Assembly (NCBI RefSeq): GCF_010731715.1
Contig: NZ_AP022587.1
Location: 5,580,001-5,644,000 of the forward strand
Origin: Mycobacterium stomatepiae
GTDB taxonomy: Bacteria > Actinomycetota > Actinomycetes > Mycobacteriales > Mycobacteriaceae
Length of the DNA stretch: 64,000 nucleotides
Direction of reading: 5' to 3'
Under the pieces are notes generated by a model. It was not told the DNA's origin, ran no database searches, and saw only the letters and a program-made list of their open reading frames with translations. Made by a program: the position numbers and the translations under genes. Of this stretch, positions 8,248 to 19,630 are shown in pieces. How positions within the stretch are numbered: position 1 is the first letter of the stretch; every line of letters starts with the position of its first letter.

Positions 8248-9479
8248 CGCCGACGGAATCAGTGGCGGAGTTCGCCGCCCGCGCCCGAGTGTGGTTGGCC
8301 GACAACATGCCGCCCATCGACCCGGAGTTGCCGCCGCCCGCGCCGCGCGACGACGAGGACGCCTGGAAACGGGCCCGCGAACTGCAAAAGTTGCTCTACG
8401 AAGGCGGATTCGCCGGCATCTGCTTTCCGCGTGAATACGGCGGCCTGGGTCTGGACTATGCCTACCAGAGGGCATTCGACGACGAATCCCTGCGCTACGA
8501 AATGCCGTTGATTCTCAACATTCCGACGTTCACCATCTGCTGCGCGACCTTACTCGACACCGGTACCGAAGAGCAGAAGAAGCGGCACATCGCCGCGGCA
8601 CTGCGCGGTGACGAGGTGCTGGTGCAGCTGCTCAGTGAACCCAGCGGCGGATCGGATCTGGCCGGCGTCATCACCGGGGCCGAACGGCGCGGTGATCGCT
8701 GGGTGATCGACGGCGCCAAGACCTGGAGCACCAGTGCGTTCGCCGCCGACTACGGACTGTGCCTGGCCCGCACGGATTGGGATGTGCCCAAGCACGAAGG
8801 CCTCACCATGTTCCTGGTACCGATCAAACATCCGGGAATCACGTTGCGCCACATCACCATGCTCAGCGGCTCCACCGAGTTTTGCGAGGAGTTCTTCGAC
8901 GGCGTGGACGTCGGCGACGACGCGGTTGTGGGCGAAGTCAACGGCGGCTGGGCGGTGGCCTCGCGGCAGCTGTATCACGAGCGCCGGGCGGTCGGTCAAG
9001 GCTCGGAGTTCGCCAGCGGTAGCGGCAGCGAGGGCGGCAACGCCAATCCCGTTGACTACGTTGCCCTTTTGGAGAAGACGGGCCAGGCCGGCAACGAACG
9101 CGCGCGGGAGATGGCCGGTCGGGCGCTGGTGCACCGGGCGGTGGCCGAGCAGCTGATCGACCATGTTTCCCGCAACGTCCGCGACGGTGCGCTGCCGCCC
9201 TCGGCGGGAACGCTGATTCGGCTGTTCCACGCCGAGGCCGTGCAAACCGACGTCGACACCGCGATGGCGATCGCGGGAGCGGCCGGCGTGGTCGGCGAGA
9301 TCGGCGACGGCCTGGAGACCGGACTGCGCTACCTGGTGCGCCAAAGCGTCGCCATCGGTGGCGGCACAACGGAGATGGCGCGCAACGTGATCGGAGAGCG
9401 GGTGCTGGGATTCCCACGCGAATACGCCGCCGACCGCGGGGTGCCGTTCAATCGGGTCCGGCACGGCCAGACCCGATGA
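8244..9479 (+). CDS. Acyl-CoA dehydrogenase (FadE), second subunit of pair
   Basis: A 411-residue protein started at the ATG that overlaps the stop of the upstream fadE; a longer open frame upstream is only the shadow of that gene. The family motifs are FPREYGGLGLDY (about 59-70), SEPSGGSDLAG (about 132) and, near the C-terminus, GGGTTEMARNVIGERVLG. The position equivalent to the catalytic Glu of medium-chain dehydrogenase is Gly here, so the base, if present, lies elsewhere or in the partner. It probably works as a heteromer with the preceding protein in beta-oxidation of an unusual acyl-CoA. Confidence 0.88.
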   Translation: MTPTESVAEFAARARVWLADNMPPIDPELPPPAPRDDEDAWKRARELQKLLYEGGFAGICFPREYGGLGLDYAYQRAFDDESLRYEMPLILNIPTFTICCATLLDTGTEEQKKRHIAAALRGDEVLVQLLSEPSGGSDLAGVITGAERRGDRWVIDGAKTWSTSAFAADYGLCLARTDWDVPKHEGLTMFLVPIKHPGITLRHITMLSGSTEFCEEFFDGVDVGDDAVVGEVNGGWAVASRQLYHERRAVGQGSEFASGSGSEGGNANPVDYVALLEKTGQAGNERAREMAGRALVHRAVAEQLIDHVSRNVRDGALPPSAGTLIRLFHAEAVQTDVDTAMAIAGAAGVVGEIGDGLETGLRYLVRQSVAIGGGTTEMARNVIGERVLGFPREYAADRGVPFNRVRHGQTR

Positions 9480-9486
9480 TCGCGGG

Positions 9487-11502
<2,016 letters not shown>

Positions 11503-11611
11503 CTAGCAATGCGACGTTCTATTCGACACACGCAAGTAATCAGATTAGCAATGGCTCGGGGTTGGCTGCTGGATCAGTTTGCTAACGGCCTGTGACATTG
11601 CCGACAGGCGC

Positions 11612-12042
11612 TCAGGCGACGGCGGTGGCCAACGCGGTGTCGACGGTCGGGTGGAGCGGCAAAACCGCGCTGAGGTTGCAGGCCTGGATGACTCGGGCGA
11701 CCGCGGGGTCGCAGCTCACCAGCCGCAGCGCGACGCCGCGAGCGCGGCACCGCTCGGACTCGGCGGCGAGGACGGCGAACGCACAGCAACCCATGAAGTT
11801 AAGGCCGTTGATGTCGACGATGAAGGGGCCCGGGGACGTGGCCACGGCGGCGGACTCCTCGACCAGCGCCGCCATGTGTGCTCGTTGACGGCGTCGACCT
11901 CGCCGCCCGCGCGGATGATCACGACCGCGCCGCTGCGCTGGGTTGCCGCGCGCAACGTGCTATGCGGATCGCCCAGTTCGGAAACCAACCTTGGGCTCAG
12001 CGCCACCCGGGTTACTGATGACTCGACCGGGGCCAGGTTCAT
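11612..12042 (-). pseudogene. rsfA: Anti-anti-sigma factor RsfA-like, frameshifted
   Basis: Two overlapping minus-strand frames together spell one STAS-domain protein like M. tuberculosis RsfA (Rv1365c). The first frame runs from ATG 12042 through GAVVIIRAGGEVDAVNEHTW. The C-terminal half continues in another frame with FIVDINGLNFMGCCAFAVLA up to the stop at 11612. The switch lies around 11868-11880 (ACATGGCGGCGC on the coding strand) and corresponds to a net loss of one base. RsfA normally binds the anti-sigma factor UsfX and frees SigF, with redox-active cysteines; the GCC pair is still visible here. I see no classical slippery site, so mutation or sequence error is likelier than programmed frameshifting. 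Confidence 0.8.
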
Positions 12043-12188
12043 CGTGCACTCCTAACCGGCCGCTTCAACGAGACCGTACTGAATGTCGCTGACGACATCC
12101 GCGTTCGGAGGGAAGCTTCTTTTCGATAGCAAGGCCGAAGGCCGCGTCTATAGTCCCGCGGCCGACCAGCACATATAAAGCGCCCGGA

Positions 12189-13394
12189 TCAGGCCGAGAC
12201 CGGCTTCTTGGCCGGCTCGGCGACCTTCATCAGCTTCATCAGGTTGCCGCCCATGATCTTGGCAATGTCTTCCTGGCTGAAGTCGGTGAGCTCGTCGACG
12301 AAAGTGATCGGGTCCTTCAGGCCTTCGGGGTGCGGCCAGTCCGAGCCGAACAGCACCCGGTCGGTACCCACCATGTTGACGATCTCGGTGAACCGGTCCT
12401 CCCAGAACGGGGTGATGTAGACGCACCGCTTGAACGCCTCGACCGGATCCTCGGTGAACGACTGCGGCATCTTCTTGTAGACGCCCTTGAGGCCCTTGAA
12501 CAGGTCCGGCACCCAGTCGGCGCCGTTCTCGATGGACAGGATGCGCAGCTCCGGGTTGCGCGACAAGGCGCCGTGGCAGACCAGGGCACCCATTGCGTCC
12601 AAGATCGGTCGATGGCCCATCGCGAAGCTGCGGAAGGCCGTCGGCTTGAACGGCAGGAACTCGTCTCCGGGCTCCCACACGTTGGCGAATTCCGAGTAGC
12701 CGCTGTCCGACGCGTGCATCGAGACCGGTATCTCGGCCTTGATTCAGGCCTGCCAGAACGGGTCGAATTCCTCCAGGCCGAACGACCGGCTGCCCTTGTA
12801 TCCGGGCACCGGGGCCGGGCGGACCAGCACGGTCCGAGCGCCGCGCTCCAGGCACCACTGCAGTTCCTCGAGGGCGCGGTCGACGATCGGCAGGGTGATC
12901 ACCGGGGTGGCGAAAATGCGGTCCTGGTAGTTGAACGACCACTGCTCGTGCATCCACTCGTTGAGCGCGTGGATGACGTCGTGGGTCATCTCCGGGTCGT
13001 CCTTCATGCGCTCTTCGACCAGGCTGGCCAGCGTCGGGAACATCAGCGCGTAGTCGATGCCCAGCTCATCCATCACTTCGAGGCGCGCACCCGGCTCGCG
13101 GAAGGCGGGGATGGCCTTCATCGGCTCGCCGAGGATCTCGCGGTAGCTCTTACCCTGGGCGCCGTTGCGGAAGTAGTCCTCTTGGGAGCCGGGGCGGGCG
13201 ACCACCTCGAACGTCGGGTTGGGGATGTACTCGCTGATGTGGCCGCGCACCACGATCTTGGTGCGGCCGCGAACCTGCACGTAGTCGATCACGCGCTTGC
13301 GGTTCTCCGGGAGGAACTTGGTCAGCGCCTCCTGCGGCTCGTACATGTGGTTGTCGGCGTCGAAGACGGGGAAGGGAAGCTCGCGCGAGGGCAT
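12189..13394 (-). pseudogene. Amidohydrolase-2 family protein interrupted by in-frame TGA
   Basis: A continuous frame from ATG 13394 (AAGGAG 7 bases upstream) to 12189 encodes about 400 residues of a PF04909 amidohydrolase, interrupted only by TGA at 12744-12746 (codon 217, between DPFWQA and IKAEIPVSMHASDSG). The metal ligands are intact on both sides: FDADNH near the start, H in SMHAS, and GSDWPHPEG near the end. This is a point nonsense change in a recently functional gene, or a sequencing error. Selenocysteine is conceivable at a UGA but nothing in the sequence supports it. The gene follows a TetR-type gene and has a palindrome just upstream, so it was probably controlled by that regulator. 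Confidence 0.85.
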
Positions 13395-13426
13395 AGCGAT
13401 CTCCTTGAGGGCTGGATTCTCATTCG

Positions 13427-13445
13427 GTGGTAATAACGTTACCAC
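13427..13445. promoter_or_regulatory. Inverted repeat, candidate operator of the TetR-hotdog regulator
   Basis: GTGGTAA, five bases, TTACCAC, with an inner TAACGTTA palindrome, 33 bp upstream of the amidohydrolase start and downstream of the TetR gene. Size and symmetry suit a TetR-family operator. Confidence 0.55.
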
Positions 13446-13470
13446 TCCGGCGCCACAACCTGTATCGGCG

Positions 13471-14493
13471 CTAGTTGTCCGTCCGGAGACCCTTGGGTGT
13501 CGCGCCGTTGATGATGGCGAAATTCACCGTCGCGGTGGCGGCGAGTTCGTAGTCGTCGCCGAAAATGTCGACCTGCATGACCATCGCCCGCCGGCCGGCG
13601 CGCAGCATCCGGGGCACCGCTCGCGCGCCCTGCCGGATCGGCCGCAAATAGCGGACGAACAGGTCGGCGGTCGTCATCGTGGTGCCTTCTTGCAGGTAGT
13701 CCAGGCCGAACTGGCCACCGGCCACGTCGACGAGGGTGGCGATCAGGCCGCCCTGCAAGGCCCCGGAGGAGTTGACCACGTTCGGGCTCACCGGCATCGT
13801 CATCGCGAACTCGCCGTTGTGGGAGCCCGCGCGCATGCCGATCTGGGCGAACAGTTCGGCCAGCGACGGCGTGCCGGTTTCGTCGTCGATGTCCCGGATG
13901 CCTAACGCGCGGCTGCAGAAGTCGTAGAGCTGGCCGGTGTCGACCGGAGTGCCGTTCAGTTCGGCGCCCAGCCAGTGCAGCCGCTGCGCTCCCATCACCG
14001 TCTGCATGACGATCGCGGCCGACGCACCGACATCGAGCGCCGGGTTGAACACCCCCTCGGTGATGCCCTGTCCGACGATGTCGCGAATCAGTTGATACAA
14101 GGGGGACAGCACGCGGGCGTATTCGCGGGGCCGCGTATCGGCCAGATGCTGGTTGTAGAGACCCAGCGCCCGGTTGAGGCTGTCCTGGGTGCTCGATTCC
14201 GGTTGCTGGCTGATCCGGTCGATCACCAGCTTCAGTGCCGCGGTGCTGTCCAGGCCGGCGGCTTCGGCGCGCCAGGCCAGCACCGACTGCGAGATGGTCC
14301 TGTCGAACAGCGCCAGCAGCAGTTCGTCCTTGCTGCCGAAATGCTGGTAGAAGGCCCGCAGTGACGTCTTGGAGCGGGCGACCACCTCCTGCACGGTGAA
14401 GTCGGTGCGCCCAGTCTCGCCCAGAATTTCCACGGCCGTCTTGATGAACCGATCGCCGCGGGTCACTTCGGCTTCGTCGCTGGGGGCGGTCAT
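13471..14493 (-). CDS. TetR-family regulator fused to a hotdog thioesterase-like domain
   Basis: A 340-residue protein. Residues about 15-60 form a TetR DNA-binding domain (TVQEVVARSKTSLRAFYQHFGSKDELL) and the helical ligand domain runs to about 200. The last 125 residues resemble PaaI/hotdog acyl-CoA thioesterases, with the fold's signature SSGALQGGLIATLVDVAGG and then TTADLFVRYLRP. Ordinary TetR proteins are about 190-220 residues, so this is a genuine fusion. I infer that the hotdog domain senses or hydrolyses an acyl-CoA ligand and that the protein regulates the adjacent amidohydrolase through the palindrome at 13427-13445. Confidence 0.85.
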   Translation of the reverse strand: MTAPSDEAEVTRGDRFIKTAVEILGETGRTDFTVQEVVARSKTSLRAFYQHFGSKDELLLALFDRTISQSVLAWRAEAAGLDSTAALKLVIDRISQQPESSTQDSLNRALGLYNQHLADTRPREYARVLSPLYQLIRDIVGQGITEGVFNPALDVGASAAIVMQTVMGAQRLHWLGAELNGTPVDTGQLYDFCSRALGIRDIDDETGTPSLAELFAQIGMRAGSHNGEFAMTMPVSPNVVNSSGALQGGLIATLVDVAGGQFGLDYLQEGTTMTTADLFVRYLRPIRQGARAVPRMLRAGRRAMVMQVDIFGDDYELAATATVNFAIINGATPKGLRTDN

Positions 14494-14617
14494 ATGCGCT
14501 GGGTCCCCTTCCGTCGCGCATTCGCGCGCTTCGAGAATGAGGTTACCGCGCGCGTCACCACGCCGTGCGGGGTCGGCCGCGGACGGCGCGGCCCCGTGCG
14601 TCGTGGGATCGGCGTGC

Positions 14618-14977
14618 CTACTCGGGGCTCGAGGGCTCGAGCTCGGGCTCGGTCTCGGCGTCGATCACCGTGTCGACCTCAAGTTCGGACTGGCTCTCGG
14701 ACTCAGCCTCCGGGGACCGCTTCTTCAGTTTGCCGGCGAGCACCGCGACACCGCCGGCGGCGAGCAGGACGGGCCACTCGACGACAGCGATCAGCCCGAC
14801 CGCCGCGGCGACGACCGCGGTCCGGGGGCGGATGTGGCCCTCCCGCATGCCGGCGCGAATGTCCCTTGTCGTAACGACGACGCCCTCCGCGATCGCGGTC
14901 CCGATCTGGCTAACTGTTGAAACCGTCTGGTCGGCAACCGAGTTCGCTGATTTTGTGGCTCGTTCGATGAGCGTCAC
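14618..14977 (-). CDS. Small membrane protein with helical hairpin, divergent from the ATPase
   Basis: A 119-residue protein with no enzyme motif. A polar amphipathic N-terminus (ERATKSANSVADQTVSTVS) is followed by a hydrophobic hairpin (residues about 53-82, AVGLIAVVEWPVLLAAGGVAVLAG) and a very acidic Glu/Ser-rich tail. The hairpin resembles the one in the 135-residue protein encoded just after the ATPase, including the buried E-x-P. The two small genes bracket the P-type ATPase, so they may act with it in the membrane. Coding support comes from the codon pattern and the start ATG facing the shared promoter region. Confidence 0.65.
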   Translation of the reverse strand: MTLIERATKSANSVADQTVSTVSQIGTAIAEGVVVTTRDIRAGMREGHIRPRTAVVAAAVGLIAVVEWPVLLAAGGVAVLAGKLKKRSPEAESESQSELEVDTVIDAETEPELEPSSPE

Positions 14978-15047
14978 TGTGCCCCCTCAAGATTCGAATT
15001 GTTGTGCGTGTGGCCAATAATTTGTCGTCCGTTTGCTTTTCGGATTC

Positions 15048-15066
15048 TCTAAGTCGCGCTCTTAGA
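15048..15066. promoter_or_regulatory. Perfect inverted repeat in the divergent ATPase promoter region
   Basis: TCTAAG, seven bases, CTTAGA in the 180-bp region between the small membrane gene and the ATPase gene. A second, imperfect repeat (GTAGCACGC/ACGTACTAC) lies at 15086-15103. Either could be an operator for a metal- or stress-responsive regulator; none is encoded next to it. Confidence 0.4.
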
Positions 15067-15157
15067 TCCTCTCAGTCCTTACGGTGTAGCACGCACGTAC
15101 TACTTCGACGAGTCTGCTGCGTGAATCTGCCATGTCGAAGCTAACTATCGGGAGAGA

Positions 15158-18100
15158 GTGAAAAGCACAAATATGGTCATCGGGCCGATCGTCTCGGGGC
15201 TTCGAAGGGCGGTCGCAGGCGGCGTGGCCGCGGCAGCTGAGTTGGTGGGCGGGGACCGTCCCCGCCGCCGCTGGGCCGGCAACGGCCGGGGGTGGATCGA
15301 GCTGCGCATGCCCGACGAGGATCGGTTGTCCGAGTACGCGACCGTCCTGGAGGACACGATCGGCAGCACCACCGGTGTCGCACGCACCCAGGTGAACTGG
15401 CCGCTCTCGCGCCTGATCGTGGACATCGACGAAAACGGACCGACAGTAGACGATTTGGCCCTGATGGTGGAGGCGATCGAGCGGGCCTTCACCGAGAGAC
15501 CCGAGCCAGACGAGCTATCCGAATTCGAAACGCGATCACCGGCCCGGCTGCCGGTGATCGACATTCCCGGGGACGGCGCGGAGGTCGTCAATCGGATGAG
15601 TCTGCTCGGGGCCAAGGCGTTGTCGCTGGGTGTGACGACATTCCTTCAGGTGACACGGATGCCCAGGCTGCCGCGCGCCTTCGCCGCCGCGACGACTTTC
15701 GCCGAGGCGCAGCCCGACGTGCGCCGGGTGTTCGAGCGGGCCCTGGGCCGTGGGCGCGCCGACGCGCTGCTCGCGTTGGGCACTGCCATCACGCAGTCGC
15801 TCGGCCACACCCCGTCGGTGATCGCCGCCGACATGTGCCTTCGGAGCCTGCGCCTCATAGAAGCGCTGTCGGCCGTCGAGGCGTGGAATGAGCACGAACC
15901 TCATTTGGCGCTCAGCGCGGAGTGCGAAGCGTATCCCCAGACGCGACGGCCTCGGCCCGTGCCGGACACGGCATCGGAGAACTACGCCCGCGCAGCAACC
16001 GCGGCGGGCCTGGCCGGCGCCATTGCGCTGACGGTCAGCGGCGGGGCCGCACTGGCGAGCGAGGCGGTCATCGTCGCCGCGCCGCGCGCGCTCAACTATG
16101 CCCGCGAGTCGTTCGCCACCACGTTCTGCGCCGGCCTGAACCGCTACCACCACACCCTGGTGATGCGGCCCGACGCGATCCGGCGCCTCGACGGTGTCGA
16201 CGTGCTCATTGTCGAGCCCGCGGTGCTGATCGGTGAGACGCTGCGCGTCGCCGAGATCAGCGGCGTGGACGGGGAACTGCGCACCAAGGTGTGGCAGTGC
16301 GCCCAGAACGATGTCAACGACGGTCTGCTCGGTGCCGGCGTGCACACCGGGTGCTCGCTGTCGCCCGCGCACCAGTTGCCGGAGCTGCGCGACCTCGAGG
16401 TCGTGGTGGCGCGCAACGCGGATCCCTATGCCAAACCGCTGATGGCGGCCGCGCGTGCCGCCGATCTGAAGCTCATTTCGGTGGACAAGGCCGATGCCGG
16501 GCACCTGCGCGGGACGTTCGACGAACTGCTGCCCGTCGAGGACGACGACGTAGATCTCGCTATCTACGGTGCGGTCCGGCAATTGCAGGCTGACGGAAGG
16601 ATCGTCGCCGTCGTCGGGCGCGACCTTCGACTGGCCTTCGCGGCCGCGGACCTCGCGCTGGCCGTCTGGCCCGCCGGGCGGGCGGCGCCCGCGTGGACGG
16701 CCGACGTCTTGATGCCGGATCTCAAGGTTGCCTGCCGGATTGTCGGCGCCATCCCGGCGGCAAAGTCGGCCGCGCGGCGGGGTGTCGAGTTGGCCGCTGC
16801 CGGAACGCTTTTGGGCTCGTTGACGCTGTTGCCGGGTGTTCGGGCGGCGGGCGTGCGGCCGAGTATCGCGGCCGCCGCGATCGCGCTGATCCCCGGATAC
16901 GCGATCGGCCGAGGAGTGTCCAGGCGGCCCGATCCGGCCGCGGCGTCGGACACGGAATGGCATGCGCTGGACGCGGATCAGGCGCAGGAACACATCCGCG
17001 CGCTGTGGTCCAATCTTGCCGACACGGTAGCCGCCGCGGCGGCCCAGGTTCCGAAGACGCGGATGCAGGCGCTGGCCGCCGGTTTCGCGGACATCGGCAA
17101 GGACGTCGTCGAGGCGATGTGGCACGAGATGCAGGATCCGCTCACCCCGATCCTGGCCACCGGGGCGATGGCGAGCGCACTCGTCGGTTCGCCGATGGAC
17201 GGTGTTCTGGTCGGGATCGTGCTGGTGGGCAGCGCTGCGATTGCCGCGGCGCAACGCCTCAGCTCGGATCGCCAGCTGAACAAGATGCTCAGCGCCCAGG
17301 CGCCGCTCGCCCGCGTCATCACGGGCCGCGACCAGTTCGAGATGGTGGGGACCGAGCACTTGTCGCCGGGGACCATCATCGAGGTCCGGGCCGGCGAGGT
17401 CGTTCCCGCCGACGCGCGCGTGCTGAGCGCCGTCGCCGTGGAGGTCGACGAGTCGTCGCTGACGGGCGAATCGCTGCCGGTGACCAAGAACCCTGCCCCG
17501 ACGCCGGGCCGTCCGCTGGCCGAACGCGCCTGCATGATCTACGAGGGCGCGACGGTACTCAGTGGCGTGTGCCGCGCGGTGATCGTCGCGGTCGGCGACG
17601 CGACCGCCGCGGGCCGGGCCATGGCGCTGGCCCCGCGCCGGCGCGACGAGGTCGGCCTGCACGCGCAGCTGGCCGCGGTGACCGCAAAGGTGTTGCCCTG
17701 GACGCTGACCGGTGGCGTCGGCGTGATCGCCACCGCGTTGCTGCGCGGCTCGGGCATCAAGGAGGCCGTAACCAGCGGCGTGTACTGTGCGGTCGCCGCC
17801 GTGCCGGAAGGTCTGCCGTTGGTGGCGACCCTGGCGCAGCGTGAGGCGGCCCGGCGGCTGACCGAGCGGAGCGTCCTGGTCCGGGCGCCGCGGTCGGTCG
17901 AAACTCTGGGCCGCGTCGAGGTGGTCTGCTTCGACAAGACCGGGACGCTCAGCGAAAACCGTCTCGTGGTAACAAACGTTTCCGCACAGCCGGGTTTCGA
18001 CGAGGACGTCATCCTCGAGCGCGCGGCGCTGGCCACCCCGGTGGCGGTCACCGAGCACGCTCCGCTGCAGGCGACGGATGCCGCCGTCGTCAATCGGGCC

Positions 18101-19603
18101 GGAAGCCAGCCGAAGCGCGACTGCGAGTTGCCGTTCCGCGCAGGCCGAGCCTACGCGGCCGGGCTGGCCGGCGATACCCTCGCGGTCAAGGGCGGCCCGG
18201 AGATCGTCCTGTCGGCCTGCGTGGAGGGCCAGGACGACGACCTGCGCGCGGAGCTGTTGGCGCACGTCCACGAGATGGCGACGTGCGGCCTGCGGGTGAT
18301 CGCGGTCGCCGACAAGACGTTGACGGACCCCGAACTCGAGATCGCGGCGGACAAGGGGCTGGAACCGTTGTGCCGCAACGGACTACGTCTGCTCGGGTTT
18401 CTCGGGATCACCGACACGCCGCGGCCGGACGCGCGGGAACTCCTGCTCGGGCTGGCCAAACGGGACATCGGCGTGCGCGTGATCACGGGGGACCACCCGG
18501 CCACCGCACGCGCCATCGCGCGCGAGATCGGGCTCGACGTCCCCCAAGACTGCATCATCACGGGCGCGCGCTGGGAGCGGTTGTCGATCGCAGAGCGGGC
18601 CGAGGTCGTCAAGACCAATGTGATCTATGTGCGGATGTCACCCGAGCAGAAGGTCCAGATCGTCCAGCAGATCAGCAATTCCGGCGTCGTGACTGCGATG
18701 GTGGGCGACGGCGCCAACGACGCCGCCGCCATCCGTGCCGCGGCGGTGGGCGTCGGCGTGTCCTCGCACGGCAGTGACCCGGCCCGCGGCGCCGCCGACG
18801 TAGTGCTGACCGAAGGCCGCGTCGGAAGCCTGCTGGAGGCGATCGAGGAAGGTCACCGGCTGTGGCAGCAAGCGCAGGCCGCGGTCGGAATGTTATTGGG
18901 TGGCAACGCCGGTGAGGTTGCGTTCAACATGTACGGGACGATGGTCCGCGGCACGGCGCCGCTGACCGCCAGGCAGATCCTGCTGGTGAACATCCTGACC
19001 GACGCGTTCCCGACGACCGCGGTTGCGGTGAGCGCGGTCCGCAACATGCGACCGCCGTCGGAGCGCGGGATCAACATGGACGATCTGATGCAGACCGTCG
19101 CCATCCGCGGCGCCGCGACCACCCTTGGCGCGAGCGCTTCGTGGAGCCTGGCCACCTTTACCCGCGCGGCTCCGCAGCGTGCGTCGACGGTCGGTCTGGT
19201 GGGCTTGGTCACCACGCAGCTCGGGCAGACGCTGCTGGATTCACGCGATCCGCTGGTGGTCAGCACCGTCGTCGGCACCTTCGTCGCGATGGGCGCGCTG
19301 ATCACGACCCCGGGCCTGAGCCAGCTCGTCGGTTGCGTGCCGCTGGGTCCACTGGGGTGGATCGAAGGTGTGGCGCCGGCCGTGGCGCTCACCGTGCTCA
19401 CGGCCACCAAGCCGGACTTGTTGCTGCGGATGGCATCGATGATCGGGAAGCGCGTCTCGAAGTACGGCAACGAGGCCGACAGCGTCTTGACCAACATGGT
19501 GGGCTCGCTAACGACGTGGGCCCAGGAAATCCCGGGTATGGACAGTGGCAACGACGTTAAACGCGACCGGGCGCCGAAATTGGAACTGACACCAGCCGGT
19601 TAA
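15158..19603 (+). CDS. Giant cation-transporting P-type ATPase (CtpH/CtpI type)
   Basis: A 1,481-residue P-type ATPase begun at GTG 15158 after GGGAGAGA. The core motifs are all present: TGES at 769-772, PEGL at 883-886 in the ion-binding helix (as in Ca2+/P2-type pumps), the phosphorylated Asp926 in DKTGT, and the hinge GDGAND at 1183-1188. About 620 extra N-terminal residues precede the conserved core. Such very large pumps, known in mycobacteria as CtpH and CtpI (about 1,540-1,630 residues), have unproven specificity. PEGL points to a non-heavy-metal cation such as Ca2+, but this is inference. Two small membrane proteins flank it. Confidence 0.9.
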   Translation: MKSTNMVIGPIVSGLRRAVAGGVAAAAELVGGDRPRRRWAGNGRGWIELRMPDEDRLSEYATVLEDTIGSTTGVARTQVNWPLSRLIVDIDENGPTVDDLALMVEAIERAFTERPEPDELSEFETRSPARLPVIDIPGDGAEVVNRMSLLGAKALSLGVTTFLQVTRMPRLPRAFAAATTFAEAQPDVRRVFERALGRGRADALLALGTAITQSLGHTPSVIAADMCLRSLRLIEALSAVEAWNEHEPHLALSAECEAYPQTRRPRPVPDTASENYARAATAAGLAGAIALTVSGGAALASEAVIVAAPRALNYARESFATTFCAGLNRYHHTLVMRPDAIRRLDGVDVLIVEPAVLIGETLRVAEISGVDGELRTKVWQCAQNDVNDGLLGAGVHTGCSLSPAHQLPELRDLEVVVARNADPYAKPLMAAARAADLKLISVDKADAGHLRGTFDELLPVEDDDVDLAIYGAVRQLQADGRIVAVVGRDLRLAFAAADLALAVWPAGRAAPAWTADVLMPDLKVACRIVGAIPAAKSAARRGVELAAAGTLLGSLTLLPGVRAAGVRPSIAAAAIALIPGYAIGRGVSRRPDPAAASDTEWHALDADQAQEHIRALWSNLADTVAAAAAQVPKTRMQALAAGFADIGKDVVEAMWHEMQDPLTPILATGAMASALVGSPMDGVLVGIVLVGSAAIAAAQRLSSDRQLNKMLSAQAPLARVITGRDQFEMVGTEHLSPGTIIEVRAGEVVPADARVLSAVAVEVDESSLTGESLPVTKNPAPTPGRPLAERACMIYEGATVLSGVCRAVIVAVGDATAAGRAMALAPRRRDEVGLHAQLAAVTAKVLPWTLTGGVGVIATALLRGSGIKEAVTSGVYCAVAAVPEGLPLVATLAQREAARRLTERSVLVRAPRSVETLGRVEVVCFDKTGTLSENRLVVTNVSAQPGFDEDVILERAALATPVAVTEHAPLQATDAAVVNRAGSQPKRDCELPFRAGRAYAAGLAGDTLAVKGGPEIVLSACVEGQDDDLRAELLAHVHEMATCGLRVIAVADKTLTDPELEIAADKGLEPLCRNGLRLLGFLGITDTPRPDARELLLGLAKRDIGVRVITGDHPATARAIAREIGLDVPQDCIITGARWERLSIAERAEVVKTNVIYVRMSPEQKVQIVQQISNSGVVTAMVGDGANDAAAIRAAAVGVGVSSHGSDPARGAADVVLTEGRVGSLLEAIEEGHRLWQQAQAAVGMLLGGNAGEVAFNMYGTMVRGTAPLTARQILLVNILTDAFPTTAVAVSAVRNMRPPSERGINMDDLMQTVAIRGAATTLGASASWSLATFTRAAPQRASTVGLVGLVTTQLGQTLLDSRDPLVVSTVVGTFVAMGALITTPGLSQLVGCVPLGPLGWIEGVAPAVALTVLTATKPDLLLRMASMIGKRVSKYGNEADSVLTNMVGSLTTWAQEIPGMDSGNDVKRDRAPKLELTPAG

Positions 19604-19630
19604 CTGACGACACGACGGAGAGAGACTGAC

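Noticed and set aside
12744..12746. Selenocysteine coded by the in-frame TGA of the amidohydrolase
   Set aside because: No bacterial SECIS-like hairpin is evident right after the codon, the family has no selenoproteins that I know of, and TAA and TAG lesions in neighbouring genes point to ordinary nonsense mutation or error.
15536..18271. A 911-codon minus-strand open frame inside the P-type ATPase gene
   Set aside because: The plus-strand frame has all ATPase motifs; the opposite frame is an Arg/Gly/His-rich shadow.
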